NCBI GenBank assembly: GCA_948567375.1 | Contig: OX419756.1 | Location: 20,775,001-20,839,000 of the forward strand | DNA: 64,000 nt | Source of the DNA: Lunularia cruciata | Lineage: Eukaryota; Streptophyta; Marchantiopsida; Lunulariales; Lunulariaceae | Reading direction: 5' to 3' | Shown: piece by piece, positions 1 to 12,114 of the stretch | Numbering within the stretch: position 1 is the stretch's first letter | Layout of the letters: the number at the start of each line of letters is the position of its first letter | The notes under the pieces: model-generated | The model's database searches: none | Told to the model about the DNA's origin: nothing | The model's input: the letters and a program-made list of their open reading frames with translations, nothing else | Made by a program: the position numbers and the translations under genes

Positions 1-1224
1 AAAATAATTCTAAAACAAAACTAATGGATCTACTTGAGGCGGTCCGTTAGTGTTTAAGGAATTAAAAAACCACTAAACATAAAAATATCTAGATTTGATG
101 ATAAATATTAATTTTGAATGCCATTAGAGAGTGCGGTTTCAAAAGTGCAGAAGCTTAACGAATAATTCATGGTATTGAAATGGGGTGTGTGAAGTAGAGT
201 GCAAACACGTGCTGAATAGCAATCCCGTTTCTGGTGATAGATATACGTGGTTTACGTGGATACGTGGTTTCAGAAAGTACAAGTTGCTTGGCTGCAACTG
301 TAGAAGTAATAGAAAGGGAATTACTGTACTTTGGTCTCGTACTCATGTCACATAAAGGTACCGGCCTTGGCTTTTGGCGGCCCATCATGCAATTGCCTTT
401 AGGCTCTCATGGTTTAATTTTGGGGTTCCTCCCCTTTCCCAGAAATGAAATAAAATTGAAAACTATGGCAAAGAATTCCATCCTTCGTTCAAATGTCTCA
501 CTCGAGTAACGAGTTAAACAGAGGAAATAAAGAAATAAGTAAGGACATTATTACAAGTGCGCTGTCCAAGACTATGTTTGCACAAACCTTGCAGCACAGG
601 CATATCTACCACATTCATTTCTTTTGCTTTTCCTATACAATTGACTGGCAAATAATCTTTGCGCACACTGTTAGTTTTTATTTATTTATTTATGGTTGGT
701 TGGATATATAGACTTTGGAGAAAGGTACACACATATGAGAGAAAACACTATTGGCTCCGTGGCTGTTGATAAAAGGGTCTTCACTGCTGCGGTGGTGCAT
801 ATCTGCGTCCAAACTTCTCCGCAAATATTAGCTAGCCATATATGATGTCCTATACTTGGCACAATGACACTCCACCAATAATGTCAATGGGTTCTCGATA
901 CAAAATACGATACGATACATATACACATTAGTTCATAAAGCTGCACAACTCCACACACTCCTGAGAGATAGGCTGTTGTTGGAAACAACAGTTGCTACCA
1001 GCTTAAAATTTAGTGTCTCCTATCGTACAGCTTAAACAAAGTCGTGCCGGTCAACCTTACGACATAATGTTTGTATTGACTCTTACAATGGCTATCATAT
1101 TTCAGGCGATCAGGAAAGAGAAGTTGGTAGGCTGTAAGTTGTGTAAATTAGTCGTCACGCAGTTTTTTGATAAAAACAGCCTGCTTCCTTTTACTCCTCT
1201 CAAACGATAGTTAGTTCCTCCTTT
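1..1224. other. Unassigned sequence, no gene recognised
   Basis: No open frame here shows a recognisable domain, and the frames longer than 60 codons overlap one another on both strands without codon-like order. Base composition is less AT-skewed than the following 3 kb and CpG dinucleotides are still present, so this may be less decayed sequence. No LTR, terminal inverted repeat or RNA gene was seen. Confidence 0.5.
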
Positions 1225-1330
1225 GTTTTGGTTATGTCCCTTGGGCTTCTTTGGGCTCCTTGCTCGGTCCCCTCTGGCACTCTTTGGTGCTTTGTACTCC
1301 ATTTTTCTTTCCTTCGGTATATATATTAGG
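1225..1330 (+). mobile_element. Family B non-LTR 3' tail fragment
   Basis: The stretch contains the order TTGGGCTTCTTTGGGCTCC, then GGTGCTTTGTACTCC, then TTTCTTTCCTTCGGTATATA. The same order occurs on the minus strand around 15300-15500, 14455-14545 and 53360-53460, and on the plus strand at 40289-40340 and 58010-58125. In the copy at 14455-15010 this tail follows a decayed C-terminal endonuclease reading frame, so I read it as the 3' UTR end of family B. No coding part precedes it here, consistent with strong 5' truncation. Confidence 0.55.
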
Positions 1331-1544
1331 GGGATTCAGTTGTGAAAGTCACGGGATGCTAAAGGCTACGGGACATGGAGTGTAAATTTTCAGATAGGAC
1401 CCTTAACCAAAAATGAGTGCAAAAACGGGATGTAAAGTTTAGTAATGTACTATCAAAGCTTATAACATGCCGTTCATAATAGGGACTTCATGTTGAAAAT
1501 GGTTTAAGAGAGGTTTAGGATGAGAGTTACAAGTAAAGCATATT

Positions 1545-1612
1545 AATGAAAACTTTTCTAGGCATACCATGTGTCACCAATGAAAACTTTTCTAGGCATA
1601 CCATGTGTCACC
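1545..1612. repeat. Tandem duplication, 34 bp x 2
   Basis: Two adjacent copies of a 34-bp unit beginning AATGAAAACTTTTCTAGG and ending GTGTCACC. The copies appear identical, so the duplication is recent relative to the decayed surroundings. Confidence 0.9.
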
Positions 1613-2379
1613 AATGGCAATAGAGAAACGAGGTGTCATGTGTCATAGATGGGTTTCAAACACTTGCAGTAAAATTTCAATCAAATCATGTAAAAATTCA
1701 ATTAGTGCACACTAGTAGGGCAGAGGATTAAGAGTACAATAATGAAAGAGGAGGTAGAAGGGAGCAAGCTTGAATTTGAAAAATGGCAGGAGGGAATGGA
1801 ATCCAAGCTCTCAAAACTGAATTCCCAAAGATCATAGCTCTCCAAACTGAATTTCCAAAGATCAAAGCTCTCCAACTTCAAATTTGATCAATTTTTCTGC
1901 ATGCATCCAAGAGGAGATGAGAGTTTATACCAAGCGCAGACCTAAGAGAATTTTTATGGGTTCATATTTTTATAGCTCTTGCATGAAAACATTCATGGTG
2001 CGCCAACTTTGAGCATTCATGCTTGGAAATCTGGCCAATTAGATTAGTGAATATGGAGTGTGTTTATCATGTGGATACTAGTCTGTAACCAATCACTCAT
2101 ACATAGATTGCAGTTTTCTTGCCAAGCTCCACCATTCTAGTCCCATCTCCGATCTTGCCCACACTCATAGTTGCAGTCTCGCACTTGGATTTGTAGAAAT
2201 TTTGAAAATAGTTTGCTTTGTAGCTTCAAGGACATCACTCAGTCCAACAAGAAAAAGCAAAACCTCTTGTCACTCAAGTGAGTAAAGCAAAGTGCCTTGC
2301 ACCTACTATTCCTAATTTGAGCAAGGTAAAAGGTAAAAGAGAGGATGAAAGATTCAAGATGATATCCCATCCCTATAGC

Positions 2380-3590
2380 CAAATTTTGGATTATATGGAA
2401 GATCCCAAGCACTTTAAAAAAAATCCATGGTGGCATTAGCAAGAAACCATAGAAGAATATTGCATGCAATTACATGCCAACTTTTATAGTGAGATTTGGT
2501 AATGGATTTCCATCATCCATGACAGGCATGAAGCTAATCAAGAAATGGGCCAGGTTTTTAAGTCTTACAAAATTGCTCCTAGTTGGAAGGATAAATCGAT
2601 TGGCAAGGGACTTAACAATAAGGAGATCAAACATGTATGTACTATCAAGGATAAACTAAATAACATGTGTCCCTATTATTTGAGGATGGATGCTCTATTT
2701 GGAGGTAGAGCTAATATATCTCCTCCCATCCTTGTAACCTTGGGGGTGGGGGTGAATTGAATCTCTCTGTATGGTTGGGTGAAGTGGACAAAATATATAA
2801 CGTTTCAATGGCCAAGGAGGGTTTATTTGGAGAGGATACTCCTCTGTTAGGGATTTCACAAGCTTTTGATCTACACGGATCAATACCATTACCAACAAGC
2901 ATTCTAAGTATACAAGAGGAGAGTATATTTGTGTGTGGCAAAGATGAATAAAATAAGCACCAAATAAGCCATTTGGAGCTTATGAAGAGGAAGATATCCA
3001 AACTACACAATGGAACAATAGAGCAAGAGCACTCAAGGAGATTGATGGAAGTCTAGAAGAGATTCAAGGAAGTTAGGAGGAAAGAGAAAAAAAGGATATG
3101 CCTATACAAGCACAAGCAAGAGAGAAAGGTCAAAAGGAAGAGCATATGCCTTGGATGAGCAAGAGAAAATTGCTCAAGATGAGGAGATCATTGAAAAGAA
3201 ATCCAAAGAATTGCCCAACACTAGATGCTTTTGCCCAAGACATGGCCAACCATACCAAATTGAGGATTGAATCAATGGAAGCAAGAGAGAGGTTCCAATG
3301 ATCTCAAATTGATGCTCTAAAAGCCACTAAGATAGAAAAACTCAATGCAAAGGCAAGATCAAAAGTTGAGAAATTTAGATTTAAGGAGAGGTTTGCAAAA
3401 TCCAAGCATCAATACCAAATGACTATATAATTAGCCAAATTTGGTAAAACAGCCTTAGAAATCAAGAGTCTTGAGAGTATGCTTTCTTCTTACAATGGAC
3501 GGAACCAATGCGACTTGTTTTGGAATGTGAAGCAATCTTGGGAGCACAATCCTAGAATACTTGGGAGCCAATTCTACCAATAGTGATAGC
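2380..3590 (+). pseudogene. Decayed plus-strand coding debris, possibly SANT-like then coiled-coil
   Basis: Three fragments can be read in order on the plus strand. About 2545-2757 reads KHVCTIKDKLNNMCPYYLRM and continues to a DALFGGR segment, which resembles the end of plant Myb/SANT-like or trihelix modules (weak resemblance by eye). A second open stretch lies at 2757-2951. From 3098 one frame continues to about 3590 with stops only at 3299-3301 and 3427-3429; it is rich in Lys, Glu and Gln and looks coiled-coil. Frame changes between the pieces and the internal stops show it is broken. Such modules often accompany transposases or gag-like ORFs, but I cannot name the family. Confidence 0.35.
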
Positions 3591-3599
3591 AATACACTT

Positions 3600-4248
3600 T
3601 TTTGAACATTCAGCTTGTAAATGATGCATTTACTTGCAATGTTTTGTTGGATAGATTGGATTTTTGGCTATAATTGAATGGATTTTCTCAATCAAAAGCA
3701 TTGGTTTTCTCAATAAATGATGGGTTCACTCACTTCCATGTTGGGTTTGCTCAACTCCATGTTTGAATCACTTGTGCTTGTTGGTACCGCTGAAACTAAG
3801 ATTGTGTGGATTCACTTGTAATAGATGTGGTCCACTTGGGTGTGAATTGGTTTTTCCCACATGCACAATGATGTTTGGGGGTCGCTCAAGAGTGACATGG
3901 GTTCACTCAAGAGAGTTGTGAGTTTGCTTGTGAATGGTGTGTGTTTTCTTGCAAAGTGCTTGGGCCAAGATGTGCATATGTCATGTTAGGACAACAAAGA
4001 ACCAAAGTTTCAGAGAACAAAGTATGATCAAGAAGGGTTGAAAACCTCAAATACAACACAATTGAAATACATTATATATTTCATGTTTATTTGCACAAGA
4101 AAAGAAATTAAGATGTTTTAAAAGTACAAGGTTGGATTGGAATCTTTCATAGTTTTGAAAACCTTAAATAACAAATTGAAGAAATACAAAGGACAATGCC
4201 TGATTGGAACCTTTCCAAGATGCAGAAAAAAATCTTAAAGTTGTGAAC

Positions 4249-4252
<4 letters not shown>
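3600..4252. other. Unassigned AT-rich spacer
   Basis: Contains irregular repetition of GGTTCACTC/TTCACTCA-type words around 3720-3920 (for example two GGGTTCACTCAAGAG-like stretches near 3899) but no gene. The only longer frame here is a translation of the neighbouring (TA)n run. Confidence 0.5.

Positions 4253-4328
<76 letters not shown>
4253..4328. repeat. (TA)38 microsatellite
   Basis: Uninterrupted alternating TA for about 76 bp, ended by CATAAAGG. Runs of this length are usually highly length-polymorphic, and the assembled length may be unreliable. Confidence 0.97.
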
Positions 4329-4332
<4 letters not shown>

Positions 4333-4974
4333 AAGGGCAATGCAATGTTGGAAGCTTTTAGAATTGATAGGTTTTGGAGGTCTAAAAACCTCTATTAATA
4401 AACTCGTATGTTGTTTCCTATAAGGTGCTAAAATATGTTCAAGGTTTATTTTTTCTATACTTTAATGTGTAGTGTTTATGTAATGTGTTTAAGGTTTAGT
4501 GCTTCTATACTTGGTGTTTATGTAATGTGTTTAAATTTCAGTTTAAGGTTCAATGTTGCTATAACTTGCTATACTTTAAGGTTTCAAGTTGTGATACTTA
4601 AGTGTTTCTTTAAGGCCATTGCTAGAATTTTGAGGAATATATCAAGAGCCCAAAGGGTAGACATAATTAATTTCGCATAAAGGGTTTAAGTGTCAACTTG
4701 CATAAACACTTTGCATAATCAGGGGGAATATTTTACATACAAGTCAACTTATCCTAACCTAATAAATAGGACCAATATAAAATGATAAAGTCATCATATC
4801 ACCATACATGTATAGAAGAAATGGACAAGATGGATAGAAGTTTACAAGTAGTCTTGTAACTATAAAAGATTATACAAATGTGTGGCCAAAATGAACAAGT
4901 GATCATAATATTATATCATATAATAGCAAAACTAACCTATGGTGTATCCTCAAATTAAGTAGAGAGAGGCATGC
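4329..4974. other. Unassigned spacer before the minus-strand gypsy
   Basis: AT-rich, with a loose repetition around 4436-4530 of the words AAGGTTTA and GTTTATGTAATGTGTTTAA. No gene or element signature seen. The last five bases, CATGC, are the left target-site duplication of the following gypsy element. Confidence 0.5.
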
Positions 4975-5383
4975 TGTAAAAGACCGAAACCGAGGAGAGA
5001 AATAGGAGAATGGAACCTCACATTGGGACACTTGAATGAGAGAAAACTTCGAATGCCTATCATGAGCTTCGGCTTTGGTATTTATAGGTAGCATACAAGA
5101 CCCTTAAAGCTTCTCAAGAAGCTTCCTTGAGCCGCTTTCTTGGAGTGCAAGCCAAGTTAACTAGGAAGCTTCTCAAGAAGCTTCCTTCTAGAAGTCGCCT
5201 ACTTGGCGTGCAAGCTAAGCTAGTTAGAAGCTTCTAGAAGCTACTTGCTTAGGGTGCAAGTTAACTAGTTGGGAAGCTTCCCAAGAAGCTTCTTAGATGC
5301 TTTTAGAATATTCTAGGCTATTTTGTCTTATTTGCTACTTCGTAAGCCCGACTAACTTCGTCGCTAAACTCCTTATTGTTACA
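4975..5383 (-). repeat. 3' LTR of the minus-strand gypsy
   Basis: 409 bp, starting TGTAAAAGACCG and ending ATTGTTACA in plus orientation. It matches the 423-bp LTRs of the plus-strand copy and contains the same AAGCTTC-rich blocks. Several substitutions and small deletions separate it from its partner at 10171-10592. Confidence 0.93.
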
Positions 5384-8300
5384 TATTCCCCCGCCGCTAG
5401 TTGGTGACGTCCTCGTCGCCAGTGAAGCTTCGAATTCCTTGATGGCCATTTGTGCATTTTGGAGGTGGAAAAGAGGTTCCCATGTGGCATCATGAAGGGG
5501 ATACCCTTTCCAAAGGACCTTGTACTCCGTATGTTGGCGACGGCCTTGGTGAATATGACGACACGCAAGGATACGATCAACTTTGTACTCCTCATGATCA
5601 TTGATAGGGATAGGCAGAGGAGGAGGTTGGACTCAAGAAGAAAAGGAAGAGGGGTTAGGAACAAAGGATTTCAACTAGGAAACATGAAAGACAGGATGGA
5701 TATGCATGTGACAAGGCAAGGCAAGTCGATAAGCAATAGGAGAGACAATGTGGGTGATATCAAAGGGTCCTATCCAATTAGGAGCAAGTTTATGAACTTG
5801 GGTATCAAGTGGGAGAGGGAGGTTACTTAGAAGATAGCATGACTTTATTGCCAACTTCAAAGGTGAGATCACAACGATGGTGGTCCGTATATTATTTTTG
5901 GCAATTCTGAGCAACAAGGAGGTGAGATTTGGCTTGTTGGAGAGATTGGGATATAGTGGTCAAGAATGTGGAAGTATGAGGAACCTGAGAGGGAAGGGAA
6001 GCAAGAAGAGATTCAAGAACAAGCGGATCTTGGCCAGAATTGAGAAAGAAGGGAGAAAATCCGGTGCTTGCCTATTTGGAAATGTTGTAGGCAAATTTTG
6101 CAGCTGCAAGACATTCATCCTAGTTGGTATGGTGGACATTGACAAAGACCTGCAACATATCCTCCAATGTACGATTGGCGCGTTTGGTTTGTCCATCAGT
6201 TTGAGGATGATAGGCCGTGGACAAAGCAAGCTTGGTGCCGAGTATTTGGAAGAGTGCTTGCCAAAACTTTCCTATAAATCAAGGATCATGGTCGGAGATG
6301 AGTACACGTGGCATCCCATGATGCTTGAAGACATTGTCAAAGTAGATTTGCGCTAAGGTTGGAGCATCCACGGTATCACAGGTTGGTGCCAAGTGGATTT
6401 GCTTACTAAGTTTATCCACAAACACCATGATTGCGGTGTGTCCTTGTTTTGTCTTTGGCAAGGATGTGATGAGATCCAAGCTCACATGCTCCCAACGAGC
6501 GGATGGAATGGCCAGTGGTTGAAGGAGTCCACTTGGCTTTTGGTTGTTGGCCTTGTTCCGTTGGTAACTCTCACATGATTGGACAAAGTCTTGAACATCT
6601 CGTGTCATGTTGGGCCACCACCATTGGCATTGGAGGGTGCCCAAGGTCTTGTCCACTCCCATGTGACCAACTATTGGTAAATCATGGGCTTCTTGAAGGC
6701 GCACAAGTCGAAGATCACCTTTGGCTGGAACATAAATCTGGTCTGCATGGAATAAAAAGCCTTCCTTGAAGGAGAAGGTGTTTTACTCCTTGTCGCATGC
6801 TATTAGACGACCGTGTACCATTTGGAAGAAGGGATCTCGTTGTAGAGTTGATTGAAACTCATTATGAACCTTAGGGTCAATGGACACCGTTGTAATTGCC
6901 GCCGTGATGAGAGGAAGAGCCTTCAAATCAGGTCGTCGTGATAGAGCATCAGGGATGACATGGAACCGACCTGGTTTGTACTCAAGTTTGATGTCAAACA
7001 ATTGGAGTTGCTCTTCCCATTGATGATGCAGACTCTTCATGTGCTCCAGGTGTAAGGTCTGCAACAATGGCTTGTGATCAGTTTGCATGATCACTTGTTT
7101 CCCCAATAGATAATGCCTCCATACCTTGGTGGCATATACCATTGCAAGTTGTTCCCGATCTTGAGCAGAGTAATTTCTTTCAGCTGTATTTAGTTGGAGA
7201 GACACAAAGGCAATAGGATGTAGTCCATCTGGAAATTCTTGTTGCAACACAACTCCAATTGCAAAGTTAGAAGCATCAAAATCAACCACACAAGGTAGTT
7301 GAGGATCATATGGTTGAAGAATGGGTCTTGAAGACACCATATGCTTTAACTTCTAGAATGCTTCTTCATGCTTGGTGGTCCACTGGAAGCTCAAGTTCTT
7401 TCCCAAGAGGTCAGTCAATGGTGCAGCTACGTGAGCATAATAGTGGATGAACCATCGGTAAAAATTGGCCAATCCATTGAATGCTCGTACTTCTATAGCA
7501 TCCTTTGAAGTAGGCCAATCAGTAATGGCCTTGATCTTCTCTTCTTCCATCTCGATCTCCTCTGATGAGATCTTATGACCCAAGAAGGTAACCTCCTTCT
7601 GCCAAAAAGCACACTTTGACTTCTTGCAATAAAATTTCCACTGTTGTAGTCGTCTTAGGACTTCTCGCACATGATTCATGTGTTCTGCCTTTGTCCTACT
7701 ATAGATTAAGATATCATCTAAGAACACCACCACGGACCGATCCAATAGTCCTTCCAACACCCAATGCATCTGATCCATGAAGACTGCTGGAGCATTAGTG
7801 AGTCTGAAAGGTAGAACTCTCCACTCAAAATGTCCATACCTTGTGCAAAAAGCAGTCTTTTGCACGTCCTCGCCTTCAATAGGAATTTGCCAATAGCCGC
7901 TACAAAGATCCAGCTTGGAAAAGTAGCGTGCTCCACTTAGTTGATCAATCAGGTCATCTATCCGAGGCAAGGGATATGCATTCTTCATGGTTTGCTTATT
8001 GAGTCCACGGTAATCAATACAGAAACAAAGTCCTCCATCCTTCTTTGGAACAAATAGTACCGGTGCTCCCCAAGGAGAGGTACTATGTTGTATGAAATCC
8101 AGTTGCAAACAACTCTGTAAGTGTTGTTTGCAACTCCTCTAACTCCTTTGGTGAGAGCCGATAGATTGGTCTACTCACTGGAGTACTCCCTGGTAATAAC
8201 TTGATCTTGAAGGGCATACCTCGATCGGAGGGTAATCCCTTTAGCAGATCATCTGCAAACTCCTGAACTATCCAATCAACCATTGCTTGATGCGGCACTT

Positions 8301-9021
8301 GGCCCTCCTCAGATTGTTCTTGTGCAATCAGCTTGATCCACACCGTGAATATAGACTTATCTTCCTCCAAAGCTTGCTCTATGGTTGCTTCATTAAAAAA
8401 CTTACCTTCTAGGGACTCATCTCTCTTCCAAGCTTGCTCCATGGTTGCCTTCCTGGAAAACTTCTCATCTTGGGACTCATCTCCCTTCTAGATTCACTCT
8501 ATGGCTACCTTCTCGACAAACTTCCCATCTTGGGACTGACTATTCTTAGGTGTCTTACTCAGAGGTGCCAAACAACCTAATCGGAAATTCCTACCTTGGT
8601 GTTGTACTTGAATTTGGTGTCGGATCCAATCAAATTGAACCTTATGACATTCAAGCCAAGGTAGACCCAGAATGATATCATAGTGTAGAGGTGCGACTAC
8701 AAACCTCATACACTCCAAATACTCCTTCCCAATCTTGAAGGTAACATGATGCAAGGTGCGAAATGCAAAACCCTTTCTACCATCCGCCATCATCAAACTA
8801 CTTCCAATCACTGGCTTGATAGGAATACCCAATTCCTTTGCTACTTGCATAGACATGCAATTCTCTGAACTTCCAGAATCAACCAAAATTCTACAACCTT
8901 GATTAGATATCATACCTTGCAAGTGTAGAAGACTTGCATAGGTCGAGCCTTCAATCCCATTGGAACTAATCAAGCTCGCAATAGGCGGCTCAAAATCTCC
9001 TACTGGGATTCCTTGTTTCCC
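5384..9021 (-). pseudogene. Broken pol of the minus-strand gypsy
   Basis: The polyprotein would supply protease, RT/RNase H, integrase and chromodomain for replication in virus-like particles and chromatin-targeted integration. Seen in order on the minus strand: protease with the [10 protein letters not shown] motif (8973-8494), a linker (8442-8083), RT with KKDGG, FSKLDL and FLDDIL motifs (8108-7353), RNase H (7340-6783) and integrase core (6704-6279). The distal part through 5384 is open only in short pieces. Breaks include a frameshift near 8100 where the RT palm begins, a stop between RT and RNase H at about 7341-7352, and further lesions in integrase and chromodomain. Not functional as written. 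Confidence 0.92.
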
Positions 9022-9899
9022 TAATCATTCCGCTCCACAACCTCCACTTGGGCAACTTGTAGAGGTTGTCCATTCTTGAGTGGACATTTAGCAATGCGAT
9101 GCCCCAACTGGCAACATTAAAAACAACCTCCATTTTGTCGTAATCTTTCTCTATCTGTTGTGCCAAGTGGTCTTTGTTTGATAGCATCAATCTCCATTGG
9201 TATTGGTTCTTCCACTCGTGGTACTGGTAGGCTTTGTGTAGGTCGAGGTCAAGACCAAGTTGTCGCAACCAAGGAATCAAAATGCTCAGCCAATTGCATG
9301 GCTTCTTCTACATTCTGTGGCTCCCGCATGGTCACCTCCAATTTGGTTCGTGACTTCAATCCTCGCACAAATTGATCTAGAACTTCACCTTCTTGGATAT
9401 TTGGAATTTGCATGATGATGTTCTGAAATTGTGTGATGTAGCTTCTCACTAAGCCACTCTGCCTCAACTCCGCCAATTTATCTCGTGCGGCTCGGGTGGC
9501 ATTTATAGTTTGAAATCAACCAAGTATTGCATCCTTGAATTCTGCCCATGTCAAAATTGGTGTAACAATTTGTCGTTTAGCTCTTTCTACTCGGAATTGC
9601 CACCAAAGTTTTGCCACGCCATCTAATTGGCTAGAAGCTAAGAGAATTTGTTTCCGCTCGTCTTGAAGATTGGTGGCTTCAAAGTAACGTTCGTAGTCAA
9701 ACACAAAATTCTCCATTGTGCCTGGAAGATTCTTGCCTTCAAACACCTTGGGTTTTGGAAATCAAATGCGATCTTCTCCATCTCAAACGGGCGCTCTGTC
9801 TATCTGTTCTCGTCGTTGCTGGTCTTGTTCATCCAACAATCGAGTAAGATGCTCAATTTGTTGTTGCATTGCAAGGATAACATCCGGTATGGCCGCCAT
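9000..9899 (-). pseudogene. Broken gag of the minus-strand gypsy
   Basis: Gag builds the virus-like particle and binds element RNA. The start ATG is at 9899-9897 and the reading ends at a TAG at 9002-9000. The capsid region has the Retrotrans_gag pattern (for example LDGVAKLWWQFRVERA), and a CCHC zinc knuckle follows near 9120-9085, where a TAA has replaced the expected codon between the first two cysteines. Other stops are present (near 9518, for instance). The slippery heptamer GGGAAAC (minus strand, 9021-9015) is preserved ahead of the gag stop, as in the plus-strand copy. Confidence 0.85.
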
Positions 9900-10156
9900 C
9901 GCTACTACTCTATTCCACTACTCTCAATTTATCTAATTGATTAACACATAGATACAACACGTCCACCGTTTCCCATAAGTTACAACTTGAAGTATCAAGG
10001 GTTCCTCTGACATGGTGATCATATGCAGAAACTCTTGCCCAAAGCGCGAGGTGATGAATTGTGTGAAATGATGCTTTGGTAATATCTAGACATGAAAGTC
10101 CCAATGGTTTGGCGGAAGTGGATTTGGTGGTCCATAAATTCCATCCATCCCATTCC

Positions 10157-10170
10157 TGCTCTGATACCAA
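10157..10170 (-). promoter_or_regulatory. Primer-binding site (initiator Met tRNA type)
   Basis: Reads TTGGTATCAGAGCA on the minus strand directly after the 5' LTR. TGGTATCAGAGC is the standard complement of the 3' end of plant initiator methionine tRNA used to prime minus-strand DNA synthesis. Confidence 0.92.
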
Positions 10171-10592
10171 TGTAAAAGACCGAAACCGAGGAGAGAAATA
10201 GGAGAATGGAACCTCACATTGGGACACTTGAATGAGGGAAAACTCAAAATGCCTAGCATGAGCTTCGGCTTTGGTATTTATAGGTAGCATACAAGACCCT
10301 TGAAGCTTCTCAAGAACCTTCCTTGAGCCGCTTTCTTGGAGTGCAAGCCAAGTTAACTAGGAAGCTTCTCAAGAAGCTTCCTTCTAGAAGCCGCTTACTT
10401 GGCATGCAAGCTAAGCTAGTTAGAAGCTTCAAGAAGCTTCCTTCTAGAAGCTACCTGCTTAGGGCACAAGTTAACTAGTTGGGAAGCTTCCCAAGAAGCT
10501 TCTTAGATGCTTTTAGAATATTCTAGGCTATTTTGTCTTATTTGCTACTTTGTAAGCCCGACTAACTTCGTCGTAAACTCCATATTGTTACA
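10171..10592 (-). repeat. 5' LTR of the minus-strand gypsy
   Basis: 422 bp, TG...CA ends, with a TATA-like TATAAATA on the minus strand about 100 bp before its 3' edge. It carries the same AAGCTTC-rich blocks as the other LTRs, read on the minus strand. It directly abuts CATGC, the right copy of the target duplication. Confidence 0.93.
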
Positions 10593-12110
10593 CATGCTAA
10601 TCTGGTTTGCTCTAGGGCATTGTCAACCATCTAACTAAGGGTAGATGGATCCACACCAGACTATATTGCCACATACACTCCCACTCACAATGGCATATAG
10701 GGTGATCCTGGAAGGACGTTGCAAAAGTCTCTTATGGATCGACACTATAGTCCCTAAGTTGGACCGATGCTCACTCTTTGGTGAGAAACTTTGTAGCAAA
10801 GCAAGGGTTGGTTCAAAATCTATCATGGGAGGCAGTCAAGATATCCACTAATGAAGGACATGTAGTGACTAGCCATGTGTAAGGAGTGAAGCAAGGAGGG
10901 TGGATAGCTCCATGGTGATGGTTCCTATAGTAAGGAAGCATTGCACTATCAACTATGAGGATATCTCTCAATGATAGACCTAAAGCAGTAAATGCAACAG
11001 AAGGTCTAACCATATACACTCTCCATGTACACCCATCATGATCACTAAACAAGGCCATGAGTCAATCTCCGGTGTGCACTCCAATTGGTAAGAACACCTT
11101 CTCTTAAAATAGATGCTCTAACTTTGTCCTAGTAGCATCAGACAAGATGATCACCTAGAAGAAATGCACACAATACTAAATAAATTCTCTTACTCTCAAA
11201 CATGGAACAAACCTAAACACACTCCTACCTCTATAATATGACCATCTGCACTGCATGACCAAGTCACACCATTGAGTGAAGATCCATCTACTATCCCACA
11301 TAAGGTACACAAAACAACCAAGATCCAACACTAAAATCTTCCTAATCCTCTTGTGAGCATAGACAATACAAGGAATGAACTGCCTAGACAATGTCATGTT
11401 CTTCCTCAAAAGGGTAAGCCTATGCAAGATTTTCATCCTCTTCTCCTCAAGCCACTTCCACTCCTCATGAGTATGGGTAAAAGAGGGAGGGAGTACCAAG
11501 TCATCCAATAGTCTAGGTCTCCATGGAATAATGTTATAGTCTCAAGTCATCACTCTAGGATCCTCTCGAGGCATGTCATGCGATGAAGCTCTATCTATGT
11601 CACATAGGTGGTGTTACGTATCATGTCTATACAAGTATATACCCCATGGGTGATATGATGTATAACGTCAATTTGTGTCCCATGGGAGACACCAAGGATA
11701 GAGTTCATTTGAGTCCATGGGTGAGGCCGAGTATTATGCCCATCTAAGTCTCCACACATATCCCCCTCTCTATAACCTCACACTACTCATCTCACCTCTA
11801 TGCCTCCTTTAATAGCTTGCAAGCAATACTAAGCTCTCTCCAATAAAACCCCTCTAGCTCAAGTAGCTCCTCCCCCTAGCCCCCCTCACTAAGCACAGTC
11901 TATTGAACTCAGCTAATTGCTTGGCCCTAGTTCTCTCCTTAGTTGCTAAGTGATCTTCTTGCTCTCTCAAGAATAGCTACCTCTCTCCTAACTAAATTTT
12001 CCTCCGTCTCTCTTGCCTCACTCTCTTTTAGTATCTCTTCCTAGTCTACTCTTTTCCCTACCCCAGCCTTGAAAGGCTGAATAAGGGGAAAGCCTCACAC
12101 TCTAACGGCT
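10593..12110. other. Unassigned; possible old minus-strand coding remnant
   Basis: Minus-strand open stretches occur at 11508-11176 (110 codons) and 11058-10813 (81 codons). The first has a loose resemblance to the region downstream of RT in plant LINEs, but I could not match motifs well enough to name it. From about 11750 to 12060 the plus strand becomes C/T-rich with low coding potential. Confidence 0.3.
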
Positions 12111-12114
12111 GCAC

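Larger units (their letters stand above)
4975..10592 (-). mobile_element. Ty3/gypsy chromovirus, complete but inactivated copy
   Basis: A 5618-bp LTR retrotransposon read on the minus strand. Its right-hand LTR (10171-10592, 422 bp) is the 5' LTR and its left-hand LTR (4975-5383, 409 bp) is the 3' LTR. Both end in TG...CA. The 5-bp repeat CATGC flanks it exactly (4970-4974 and 10593-10597). Inside, in minus-strand order, are a primer-binding site, gag, protease, RT, RNase H and integrase, with the tail region corresponding to the chromodomain. The LTRs differ by several substitutions and a 13-bp length difference, and gag-pol carries many stops and frameshifts. It is therefore older than the related plus-strand copy at 26744-32384. 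Confidence 0.95.

Noticed and set aside
4204-4398. 64-codon frame with repeated Tyr-Ile
   Set aside because: It is only the translation of the (TA)n microsatellite.
10813-11508. L1-type LINE reverse-transcriptase remnant
   Set aside because: Only a vague resemblance in the region after RT; no RT or endonuclease motif could be found, so I left it unassigned.
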